Assembly: GCA_024409145.1 (NCBI GenBank)
Contig: JAKSUF010000084.1
Span: 1 to 6,418, forward strand
Direction of reading: 5' to 3'
Source of the DNA: an archaeon
GTDB taxonomy: Archaea; Methanobacteriota; Methanobacteria; Methanobacteriales; Methanobacteriaceae
DNA: 6,418 bases
Shown: positions 1 to 5,197 of the stretch, piece after piece
Layout of the letters: every line of letters begins with the position of its first letter
Position numbering within the stretch: the stretch's first letter is position 1
Position numbers and translations under genes: made by a program
Notes under the pieces: model-generated
What the model was told of the DNA's origin: nothing
The model's database searches: none
What the model saw: the letters and a program-made list of their open reading frames with translations, nothing else

Positions 1-100
1 ATACTTTATTTAATTATAATAATTTATACTCTATTTATTATAATATTTTATAATTTATTAAATTATATATTTGGATTTATAATTAGTTTTAATATTATTC

Positions 101-325
101 TTAAAACATAAATCTATCACTAAGTAGATCTTCTTTATTGAAAGGAACTCCTTTTTCCTCTATATCTACTTCGGCAGTATTGATTCCTTTTTCTGCAAGA
201 TGTTCTAAGAATTTTCTAATTAAATTATTTACATGAATTTCATCGTAGTCTTCATTTGATTGACTTGATTTCCAAGATTCATATTCTTTTAAAACTTCTT
301 TTAAAGACATATTTTCAATCATCAT
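101..325 (-). CDS. Small charged protein of unknown function (74 aa)
   Basis: I do not recognise this protein. It starts MMIENMSLKEVLKEY and ends LLSDRFMF. It is rich in Glu, Lys, Asp and Ser, with no signal peptide, membrane segment or cysteine, so it is probably a soluble cytoplasmic protein. Two stretches look like amphipathic helices (about residues 6-18 and 36-48), separated by an acidic, polar linker. I chose the ATG at 325 because a strong ribosome-binding site, AGGTGAT, lies four bases upstream on the minus strand; a longer reading from a GTG at 334 would start inside that site. The gene is transcribed away from ddh, leaving 178 bases between the two starts. The good ribosome-binding site and plausible amino-acid composition make it a likely real gene; its role is unknown. 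Confidence 0.72.
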   Translation of the reverse strand: MMIENMSLKEVLKEYESWKSSQSNEDYDEIHVNNLIRKFLEHLAEKGINTAEVDIEEKGVPFNKEDLLSDRFMF

Positions 326-329
326 ATAA

Positions 330-336
330 ATCACCT
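330..336 (-). promoter_or_regulatory. Ribosome-binding site of the small minus-strand gene
   Basis: On the minus strand this reads AGGTGAT, a strong match to the archaeal Shine-Dalgarno consensus GGAGGTGAT, four bases before ATG 325. It fixes the start and rules out the in-frame GTG at 334, which is part of the motif itself. Confidence 0.75.
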
Positions 337-413
337 TTATTTAATATAGGATTCATTATTGTATTTAATTCTTTTTAATTTATTCTAATTTTCTGGTATT
401 TATCTAAAATCAA

Positions 414-429
414 TACAAACCTTTATATA
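414..429 (+). promoter_or_regulatory. Archaeal promoter (BRE plus TATA box) of ddh
   Basis: TTTATATA at 422-429 is preceded by the A-rich stretch ATACAAAC, which fits a TFB-recognition element. Using the usual archaeal spacing from TATA to start, transcription should begin near 450, giving an untranslated leader of roughly 50 bases before ATG 504. The palindrome at 461-478 would then lie just downstream of the transcription start. A second AT-rich patch at 438-450 is a weaker alternative. No equally clear TATA box is visible for the divergent minus-strand gene. Confidence 0.6.
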
Positions 430-460
430 TCTATTTAAACATATAATATATTAGTTTTAA

Positions 461-478
461 TCGGAAATATGTTTCCGA
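461..478 (+). promoter_or_regulatory. Palindromic operator, candidate NrpR (nitrogen repressor) site
   Basis: The sequence TCGGAAATATGTTTCCGA has perfect 7-base arms (461-467 and 472-478) around a TATG centre. It contains GGAA, six bases, then TTCC (463-476), which is exactly the published NrpR operator pattern GGAA-N6-TTCC of methanogens. It stands out as GC-containing in an otherwise almost pure AT region, and it lies just downstream of the predicted ddh transcription start, where the Methanococcus nif operators also lie. NrpR would repress when nitrogen is plentiful. The palindrome is seen directly; the identity of the binding protein is inferred. Confidence 0.6.
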
Positions 479-503
479 CTGACAAAAATTATTTAGTGAT
501 ATT

Positions 504-1484
504 ATGATTAAAATAGGAATTTTAGGTTATGGAAATCTTGGCCGTGGAGTAGAAAGTGCTGTAACTCTTAGTGATGATATGGAGATTGCAGGAGTTTTCA
601 CTAGACGTGAACCTGAAACTGTCGAAACTCAAACTGATGTACCAGTATTCAAAGTAGATGATCTCTATGATATGAAAGATGAAATTGATGTATTAATTTT
701 ATGTGGTGGTAGTGCAAATGATTTACCTACCCAAACTCCAGAATTTGCAAAATACTTCAATGTAATTGATAGTTTTGATACTCATGCTAAAATCCCTGAA
801 CACTTTGAAAATGTTAACAATGCTTGTTTAGAAGGAGAAAAAATTGGTATTATTTCTGTAGGTTGGGACCCTGGTCTCTTCTCTGTTAACAGATTATATG
901 CTCAAGCTATCTTACCTAAAGGAAATGATTATACTTTCTGGGGTAAAGGTGTATCTCAAGGACATTCTGATGCAGTTAGAAGAATTGATGGAGTATATGA
1001 TGCTCGTCAATACACTGTTCCTGTAGAAAGTGCTTTAGAATCTGTTAGAGCAGGTGAAAATCCAGAACTCACTACTCGTCAAAAACACACTCGTGAATGT
1101 TTTGTTGTAGCTGAAGAAGGTGCTGACTTAGCTAAAATTGAAGAAGAAATTGTAACTATGCCTAATTACTTCGATGAATATGATACTACTGTTAACTTCA
1201 TTAGTCAAGAAGAATTAGATGCAGAACATTCTGGTATTCCTCATGGAGGTATTGTACTTAGAAGTGGTTCTACTGGTTTAAATGATGAAAATAAACACAT
1301 TATTGAATATAAATTAACCTTAGATAGTAACCCTCAATTTACTTCCTCTGTATTAATCGCATATGCAAGAGCAGCTTACAGATTATATCAAGATGGTGTT
1401 GTAGGTTGTAAAACTGTATTCGATATTGCTCCTGGATTATTACATCCAGAAACTCCAGAATATCAACGTAAAAACTTATTATAG
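504..1484 (+). CDS. ddh: meso-Diaminopimelate D-dehydrogenase
   Basis: This enzyme interconverts L-2-amino-6-oxopimelate (tetrahydrodipicolinate) plus NH4+ and NADPH with meso-diaminopimelate, a one-step shortcut in lysine biosynthesis in the cytoplasm. The 326-residue length fits the family, about 320 for the Corynebacterium glutamicum enzyme, which it resembles throughout. The N-terminal Rossmann fold has GYGNLG (8-13) and an Arg-Arg pair (34-35) suited to the NADPH phosphate. Family landmarks follow in order: LCGGSAND (66-73), GWDPG (120-124), FWG (145-147), SQGHSDAVRR (151-160), MPNYF (219-223), PHGG (246-249) and LDSNP (273-277). The ATG follows AGTGAT by three bases. Codon choice is noticeably richer in CGT, AAC and TTC than in the next genes, suggesting high expression or a different history. 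The gene is monocistronic, with a promoter and a candidate nitrogen operator upstream and a T-rich terminator downstream. Archaeal Ddh is uncommon; many methanogens use the aminotransferase DapL, so transfer from bacteria is plausible. Confidence 0.95.
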   Translation: MIKIGILGYGNLGRGVESAVTLSDDMEIAGVFTRREPETVETQTDVPVFKVDDLYDMKDEIDVLILCGGSANDLPTQTPEFAKYFNVIDSFDTHAKIPEHFENVNNACLEGEKIGIISVGWDPGLFSVNRLYAQAILPKGNDYTFWGKGVSQGHSDAVRRIDGVYDARQYTVPVESALESVRAGENPELTTRQKHTRECFVVAEEGADLAKIEEEIVTMPNYFDEYDTTVNFISQEELDAEHSGIPHGGIVLRSGSTGLNDENKHIIEYKLTLDSNPQFTSSVLIAYARAAYRLYQDGVVGCKTVFDIAPGLLHPETPEYQRKNLL

Positions 1485-1528
1485 TTTTTACATTTTACTT
1501 TTTTTATTCTTTTTATTTTTATTCTATT
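1485..1528 (+). terminator. T-rich archaeal terminator after ddh
   Basis: Immediately after the ddh stop codon come several runs of four to seven T residues separated by single A or C bases, with no stable GC hairpin. Euryarchaeal transcription commonly ends at such U-rich tracts. It separates ddh from the amidohydrolase gene. Confidence 0.55.
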
Positions 1529-1551
1529 CTTGTTAAACTTATTTTATGTCA

Positions 1552-1566
1552 AAAGTTAATAACTTT
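1552..1566 (+). promoter_or_regulatory. 15-bp inverted repeat upstream of the amidohydrolase promoter
   Basis: AAAGTTA and TAACTTT form perfect 7-base arms around one A. The site lies 16 bases upstream of a TTTATATA box at 1583-1590, a suitable place for a regulator of the amidohydrolase-exporter unit. No known regulator consensus is recognised, and in DNA this AT-rich the repeat could be chance. Confidence 0.3.
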
Positions 1567-1582
1567 CTTTTTTATATTATTA

Positions 1583-1590
1583 TTTATATA
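1583..1590 (+). promoter_or_regulatory. Probable TATA box of the amidohydrolase-exporter operon
   Basis: TTTATATA matches the archaeal TATA consensus and would place the transcription start near 1613, about 45 bases before the TTG start at 1659. The bases upstream are not a convincing BRE, and other AT-rich patches (for example 1605-1617) are possible. Confidence 0.4.
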
Positions 1591-1658
1591 CTATTTTAAC
1601 ATAAATATAATATATAATTAAATTTTATTTATAAAACATTCTTTATTGGGGTTAAAAC

Positions 1659-2456
1659 TTGCAAAAAATAATAAATACTCATTGTCATATTTATCCTAGT
1701 AAAATAGCATCAAAAGCTGTTGAAAATATTGGTAATTTTTATGATCTTAATATGTCTTTAAATGGGACTATTGAAGGTCTTATTGAAGATGGTGAAAAAA
1801 TAGGAACTGTTCATTATTTAGTTCATTCAGTAGCTACTACTCCTAAACAAGTTAGGTCTATTAATGAATTCATATCTACTGAAATAAACAAGTTTCCAGA
1901 TTTATTTACTGGTTATGGAACTTTACATCCAGATAGTGAAAATATTCAAGAAGATATTGACTATCTTATTAGTTTAGGACTTAAAGGTGTTAAAGTACAT
2001 CCTGATTTTCAACAATTTGCTTTAAATGAAGAAAAATCTTTTAAACTTGCAGAAGTTGTTGAGGATAATAACTTACCAATAATGATTCACTGTGGTGATT
2101 TTAGGTATAACTATTCTAATCCTGAACAATTAAAAGGGATAATTGAAAATTTCCCAGATTTATCTATTATTGGAGCTCATTTTGCAGGATGGAGTGTTTG
2201 GGAAGAATCTGTTGAAGAATTTGCAGGAACTCCAAATTTAATGGTGGATTTAAGTTCCAGTTTATATGATATTAGTCCTGAAACAGCAAAAGATTATATT
2301 TATGCTTTTGGTGTAGATAATGTTTTATTTGGAACTGATTATCCTATGTGGATTTCAGAAGAAGAATTAGAACGTTTTCATAAAATTAATCTTACACCTG
2401 AGGAAGAAAATAAAATTCTGTATGAAAATGCAGCTAAGCTTTTAGGTCTTATTTAA
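1659..2456 (+). CDS. Metal-dependent hydrolase, amidohydrolase family 2 (TIM barrel)
   Basis: This 265-residue protein has the hallmarks of the amidohydrolase-related family (PF04909-like), whose members hydrolyse or decarboxylate small substrates with a metal-bound water. The metal ligands visible are H8 and H10 in THCH, H144 in IHCG, H174 in GAHFAG and D227 in FGTDYPMW. KVHPDF (112-117) is a further family motif, and the C-terminal ENAAKLLG (256-263) is the usual closing helix. There is no signal peptide, so it should be cytoplasmic. I accept the TTG start at 1659, preceded by GGGG at 1648-1651, because the first internal Met (residue 32) would delete the H8/H10 metal motif. It lies 31 bases before the exporter gene and is probably cotranscribed with it. 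The substrate cannot be told from the sequence. Confidence 0.85.
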   Translation: MQKIINTHCHIYPSKIASKAVENIGNFYDLNMSLNGTIEGLIEDGEKIGTVHYLVHSVATTPKQVRSINEFISTEINKFPDLFTGYGTLHPDSENIQEDIDYLISLGLKGVKVHPDFQQFALNEEKSFKLAEVVEDNNLPIMIHCGDFRYNYSNPEQLKGIIENFPDLSIIGAHFAGWSVWEESVEEFAGTPNLMVDLSSSLYDISPETAKDYIYAFGVDNVLFGTDYPMWISEEELERFHKINLTPEEENKILYENAAKLLGLI

Positions 2457-2487
2457 TTATTAAATTCTTAAATAACTTATTGATATT

Positions 2488-3393
2488 ATGGAAAGAGAAG
2501 AAAGAGATAAGTTGGGAAAACGAGCTGTTTCTGTAGCTATTGTTGGTAATATTTTCTTAACTGTTTTTAATATTATTGTAGGTGTTATGAGTGGAAGTTA
2601 TGCTCTGATTTCTGAAGGAGCTCATACTATATCTGATATCACTACATCTATAATTGCATTCATTGGTTTTAAAATAGCAAGTAAACCTGCTGATGATGAT
2701 CATCCATTAGGTCATGGGAGGGCTGAAGCAATTTCTGGTTTGGTTATAGTTGTTTTCTTAGCTTTAATTGCTTATGAGATAATTCGTGGAGCTATTGAAA
2801 AATTGTTCTTTGGAGGAGTTACTACTGTTCCAGATTCCTTAGCTATTGTTATGGCTATAATTGGTGTTTTTGTTAATCTATTAATGAGTCAATATATTAT
2901 TAGATTAGGTAAAAAAGCAAATAGTCCTGCTATTGTTGCTGATGGTAAGCATCAAAGAGTAGATATATTATCTTCACTTACTATTTTATTTGGTGTCTTA
3001 ATTGCTCAATATGGTTATCCTCAGTTAGACCCAATTATCGGTTTAATAATTGGTATTTTAATTATTAAAACGGCTTTTGAAATTACTCATGAAAACTTAA
3101 ATAATATTATGGGGACTGTTCCATCTCAAGAATTAGTTGATGAAATTATTGAAGTTGCTAATTCTATAGGTCCTGTTTGTGACTCTCATGATGTTAGAGT
3201 AAATTATTTTGGTTCTTATGCTACTGTAACAATGCATATAAAGTTACCTGCGAATATGAGTCTAGAAGAATCTCATAAGTTTGTTCATTTAGTTCAAAAT
3301 AAAATATTGGATACAATAGATATTGTTCAAAGAGTTACTGTTCATGCATGTCCTGTTGGTATTGAGTATAGTCATAATCAACAATTAGATTAA
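2488..3393 (+). CDS. Cation diffusion facilitator (CDF) exporter, probably zinc
   Basis: This 301-residue membrane protein is a proton-coupled divalent metal exporter. It has six hydrophobic helices (roughly 12-33, 38-60, 82-100, 115-135, 157-175 and 180-197), then a cytoplasmic domain (about 210-292). The transport site is H46-x3-D50 in helix 2 and H155-x3-D159 in helix 5; the HD-HD set is typical of zinc-type CDFs, while a helix-2 Asn suggests manganese and Asp-Asp the YiiP type. HPLGHGRAE (72-80) is the family loop signature. In the cytoplasmic domain H234, H250, H263 and H286 match the spacing of the E. coli YiiP zinc-sensing site, with Cys288 where YiiP has an acidic residue. The ATG follows a weak ATTGAT site by three bases. 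It is the second gene of an operon with the amidohydrolase. The family is certain; the zinc preference is inferred. Confidence 0.92.
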   Translation: MEREERDKLGKRAVSVAIVGNIFLTVFNIIVGVMSGSYALISEGAHTISDITTSIIAFIGFKIASKPADDDHPLGHGRAEAISGLVIVVFLALIAYEIIRGAIEKLFFGGVTTVPDSLAIVMAIIGVFVNLLMSQYIIRLGKKANSPAIVADGKHQRVDILSSLTILFGVLIAQYGYPQLDPIIGLIIGILIIKTAFEITHENLNNIMGTVPSQELVDEIIEVANSIGPVCDSHDVRVNYFGSYATVTMHIKLPANMSLEESHKFVHLVQNKILDTIDIVQRVTVHACPVGIEYSHNQQLD

Positions 3394-3394
3394 C

Positions 3395-3468
3395 AATTTT
3401 TTATTTTTTCTTTTAGTTTTTTAGTTTTTTAGTTTTTTAGTTTTTTAGTTTTTTAGTTTTTTAGTTTT
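3395..3468 (+). terminator. T-rich terminator of the amidohydrolase-exporter operon
   Basis: From two bases after the exporter stop codon the plus strand is almost all T, in runs of four to six, and it continues into the AGTTTTTT repeat array. There is no GC stem. Repeated U-tracts are the usual euryarchaeal termination signal, and this array would offer many in succession just before the metY promoter. Confidence 0.55.
3411..3468 (+). repeat. Tandem 8-bp repeat, AGTTTTTT x 7
   Basis: The dinucleotide AG recurs at 3415, 3423, 3431, 3439, 3447, 3455 and 3463, each separated by six T residues (four after the last), so the array is perfect with an exact 8-bp period. It ends two bases before the BRE of the first metY promoter. 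Perfect short repeats like this arise by polymerase slippage and may vary in copy number between strains. The most likely role is part of the upstream terminator. Confidence 0.9.
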
Positions 3469-3470
3469 AC

Positions 3471-3485
3471 CATAAACTTTATATA
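3471..3485 (+). promoter_or_regulatory. Distal metY promoter P1 (BRE plus TATA)
   Basis: TTTATATA at 3478-3485 is preceded by CATAAAC, an acceptable BRE. Transcription would start near 3505-3510, leaving an unusually long leader of about 180 bases before ATG 3686. A 16-bp palindrome at 3491-3506 fills the space between the TATA box and the predicted start, as expected for a repressor site. Confidence 0.55.
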
Positions 3486-3490
3486 TTATG

Positions 3491-3506
3491 TATAACAATT
3501 GTTATA
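3491..3506 (+). promoter_or_regulatory. Palindromic operator copy 1 upstream of metY
   Basis: TATAACAATTGTTATA is a perfect 16-bp palindrome. An identical copy occurs at 3592-3607, and no third copy is seen in the window. It lies directly downstream of the P1 TATA box, so a bound protein would block polymerase. The regulator is unknown; a dimeric winged-helix repressor responding to sulfur or methionine status is an inference. Confidence 0.6.
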
Positions 3507-3543
3507 TATAGAATGTTCAAAGATGTTAGGAAATTAGAATATT

Positions 3544-3583
3544 ATTAGATTATTATACTTATCTAATTTATTCTTATTTTTTA
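3544..3583 (+). promoter_or_regulatory. Possible leader attenuator: inverted repeat followed by T-rich tract
   Basis: ATTAGAT (3544-3550) and ATCTAAT (3561-3567) can pair across a 10-base loop. A T-rich stretch including a six-T run follows to 3583. Transcripts from P1 would cross this before reaching the second promoter, so it may end a short leader RNA. The stem is short and AT-rich, hence weak. Confidence 0.3.
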
Positions 3584-3585
3584 TT

Positions 3586-3597
3586 AAAATTTATAAC
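3586..3597 (+). promoter_or_regulatory. Proximal metY promoter P2 (BRE plus TATA-like)
   Basis: AAAA followed by TTTATAAC (3590-3597) resembles a BRE-TATA pair. It would start transcription near 3620, giving a more ordinary leader of about 65 bases. The TATA-like element overlaps the second palindrome, so binding there would occlude TBP. It is weaker than P1 by eye. Confidence 0.4.
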
Positions 3598-3607
3598 AAT
3601 TGTTATA
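3592..3607 (+). promoter_or_regulatory. Palindromic operator copy 2 upstream of metY
   Basis: This is the second exact copy of TATAACAATTGTTATA, 101 bases from copy 1 measured centre to centre. It overlaps the P2 TATA-like element. Exact conservation of all 16 bases in otherwise unrelated surroundings argues for selection. Confidence 0.6.
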
Positions 3608-3674
3608 TTTTGAATATTTCTATTTTAAATTTTTATTAATTAAAAAAAATTGTATATTAAAAATTATATTTATT

Positions 3675-3681
3675 AGGTGAT
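3675..3681 (+). promoter_or_regulatory. Ribosome-binding site of metY
   Basis: AGGTGAT is a strong archaeal Shine-Dalgarno sequence four bases before ATG 3686. It shows that the in-frame GTG at 3677, which lies inside the motif, is not the start. Confidence 0.8.
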
Positions 3682-3685
3682 TATT

Positions 3686-5002
3686 ATGGTTAACAATGAT
3701 TATGGATTAAGTACATTAGGATTACACGCTGGACAAGAAGAAGCAGACCCTGTTACTGGGGCAAGAGCTGTTCCAATATACCAAACATCTTCTTATGTTT
3801 TTAAAGATTCGGAAGAGGCCGCAAATAGATTTGCTCTTAAAGAGTTTGGTCAAATATATGGTAGATTAACTAACCCTACATCAGATGCATTTGAAACAAG
3901 AATAGCTGCTATTGAAGGAGGTAACTCTGGAATCTCTACTTCTAGTGGATTAGCTGCTATTACTTATGCTATTTTAAATATTACATTACCTGGTGATGAA
4001 ATTGTTTCTGCAAATAATCTTTATGGTGGAACTTATCAGTTATTTAATTATACTTTTAAAGAGTTAGGTCGTAATGTAATATTTGTGGATTCTCAAGATT
4101 TAGATGCTTTTGAAGAAGCTATTACTGATAAAACTAAGGCAATTTATGTTGAATCTATTGGAAATCCAAAATTAGATGTTCCTGATTTTGAAAAATTATC
4201 TGAAATTGCACATAGGCATGGTATTCCTTTAATTGTAGATAATACTGTAGGTGTAGGTATTGTAAGGCCATTAGAACATGGTGCAGATATTATTGCAGCA
4301 TCAGCAACTAAATTTGTTGGAGGTCATGGAACTGCCATTGGAGGTTATATTGTTGACAGTGGTAAATTTAATTGGAATAATGGTAAATTCCCTACTATAT
4401 CTGAAGCAGATCCAAGTTATCATGGTTTAAATTATTGGGAATCTTTTGGTAATGTTCCAGAACTTGGTAATATTGCATATACTATTAGAATTCGTGCTAG
4501 ATTACTTAGGGATTTAGGTGCAGTTTTAGCACCAGTTCATAGTTTTATTTTCTTACAAGGACTTGAAACTTTAACCTTAAGAGTAAATAAACATTCTGAA
4601 AATGCATTTAAAGTAGCTAAACATTTACAAGAACATCCTGCAGTATCCTGGGTAAATTATCCTGGACTTGAAGATCATATAAGTCATGATAATGCTAAAA
4701 AATACTTAAATGGTAAATATGGTGCTATTTTAGGATTTGGTATAAAAGGTGGTGTTGAAGAAGCTAAGAAATTTATTGATAATGTAAATTTATTATCTCA
4801 CCTTGCGAATATTGGGGATGCTAAAACATTAGTTATTCATCCAGCATCTACTACTCATCAACAGTTATCTCCAGAGGAACAAGAAAGTACTGGTGTAAGT
4901 CCTGACTTTATAAGAGTGTCTGTAGGTCTTGAAGATGTTGAAGATATTATTGCAGATATTGATCAAGCATTAGAAAAAGCTGTTGGCAATAATATTAATT
5001 AA
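3686..5002 (+). CDS. metY: O-acetylhomoserine sulfhydrylase (O-acetylhomoserine aminocarboxypropyltransferase)
   Basis: This PLP enzyme of the Cys/Met-metabolism family makes homocysteine from O-acetylhomoserine and sulfide, the direct sulfhydrylation route to methionine. The 438-residue length is typical of MetY and longer than cystathionine gamma-synthase or lyase (about 380-400). Numbering from ATG 3686, visible motifs are GLHAGQEEADPVTGARAVPI (12-31), YGR (58-60, phosphate contact from the neighbouring subunit), SSGLAA (86-91), NLYGGTY (111-117, with Tyr113 stacking on PLP), DNT (185-187, Asp185 to the PLP nitrogen) and the Schiff-base lysine K209 in SATKFVGGHG. The C-terminal HPASTTHQQL and SPDFIRVSVGLED segments are also characteristic. 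It is cytoplasmic. The gene has two possible promoters and a duplicated palindromic operator, and lies 195 bases before cysK. Cystathionine-related activities are less likely because of the length and motif set. Confidence 0.93.
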   Translation: MVNNDYGLSTLGLHAGQEEADPVTGARAVPIYQTSSYVFKDSEEAANRFALKEFGQIYGRLTNPTSDAFETRIAAIEGGNSGISTSSGLAAITYAILNITLPGDEIVSANNLYGGTYQLFNYTFKELGRNVIFVDSQDLDAFEEAITDKTKAIYVESIGNPKLDVPDFEKLSEIAHRHGIPLIVDNTVGVGIVRPLEHGADIIAASATKFVGGHGTAIGGYIVDSGKFNWNNGKFPTISEADPSYHGLNYWESFGNVPELGNIAYTIRIRARLLRDLGAVLAPVHSFIFLQGLETLTLRVNKHSENAFKVAKHLQEHPAVSWVNYPGLEDHISHDNAKKYLNGKYGAILGFGIKGGVEEAKKFIDNVNLLSHLANIGDAKTLVIHPASTTHQQLSPEEQESTGVSPDFIRVSVGLEDVEDIIADIDQALEKAVGNNIN

Positions 5003-5018
5003 TTATATGTATACTGAA

Positions 5019-5048
5019 TGAATAAATTATATGCTGAATAAATTATAT
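5019..5048 (+). repeat. Two direct copies of a 14-bp sequence after metY
   Basis: TGAATAAATTATAT occurs at 5019-5032 and again at 5035-5048, with a 16-bp period. It begins 17 bases after the metY stop codon. It may be a small tandem duplication or part of the metY 3' end; no function is recognised. Confidence 0.6.
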
Positions 5049-5053
5049 TAATT

Positions 5054-5078
5054 ATCATATTATTAATCATAATATGAT
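5054..5078 (+). repeat. 9-bp inverted repeat between metY and cysK
   Basis: ATCATATTA (5054-5062) and TAATATGAT (5070-5078) are perfect arms around a 7-base loop, TTAATCA. No T-run follows on the plus strand, so it is a poor terminator. It could protect the metY mRNA 3' end or bind a regulator about 50 bases upstream of the cysK TATA box. The motif ATGATTCTT at its right end (5074-5082) recurs at 5094-5102. Confidence 0.45.
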
Positions 5079-5120
5079 TCTTAAAAGTATATAATGATTC
5101 TTTAATAATATTATGGTTTA

Positions 5121-5135
5121 AAACAAGTTTAAATA
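5121..5135 (+). promoter_or_regulatory. Probable cysK promoter (BRE plus TATA-like)
   Basis: AAACAAG followed by TTTAAATA (5128-5135) fits an archaeal BRE-TATA pair and would start transcription near 5157, about 40 bases before ATG 5198. A second TTTAAATA at 5146-5153 is an alternative. The very high AT content makes the choice uncertain. The metY palindrome is absent, so the two sulfur genes do not obviously share a regulator. Confidence 0.4.
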
Positions 5136-5186
5136 AATAATATAATTTAAATATAAAATAATTTAAAAAATATAAAAATATATAAT

Positions 5187-5194
5187 GAGTTGAT
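5187..5194 (+). promoter_or_regulatory. Ribosome-binding site of cysK
   Basis: GAGTTGAT differs from the ideal GAGGTGAT by one base and lies three bases before ATG 5198, supporting that start. Confidence 0.6.
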
Positions 5195-5197
5195 TTT

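Noticed and set aside
1..100. AT-rich left edge, examined for a gene end, terminator or RNA
   Set aside because: No open frame, stem or clear T-run in the direction of the minus-strand gene could be supported.
3491..3506. Palindrome considered as a SurR site (sulfur regulator of Thermococcales)
   Set aside because: SurR sites read GTT-N3-AAC; this palindrome has AAC-N4-GTT, the opposite order, and the host does not look like a Thermococcales member.
3513..3548. Eleven-codon open frame (MFKDVRKLEYY) in the metY leader, considered as a leader peptide
   Set aside because: It has no ribosome-binding site and contains no Met run or Cys that would link it to sulfur supply; such frames are expected by chance.
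3677..3685. GTG start nine bases upstream of the chosen metY ATG
   Set aside because: The GTG is part of the AGGTGAT ribosome-binding site, so it cannot also be the start paired with it. The same error occurs at 334 on the minus strand.
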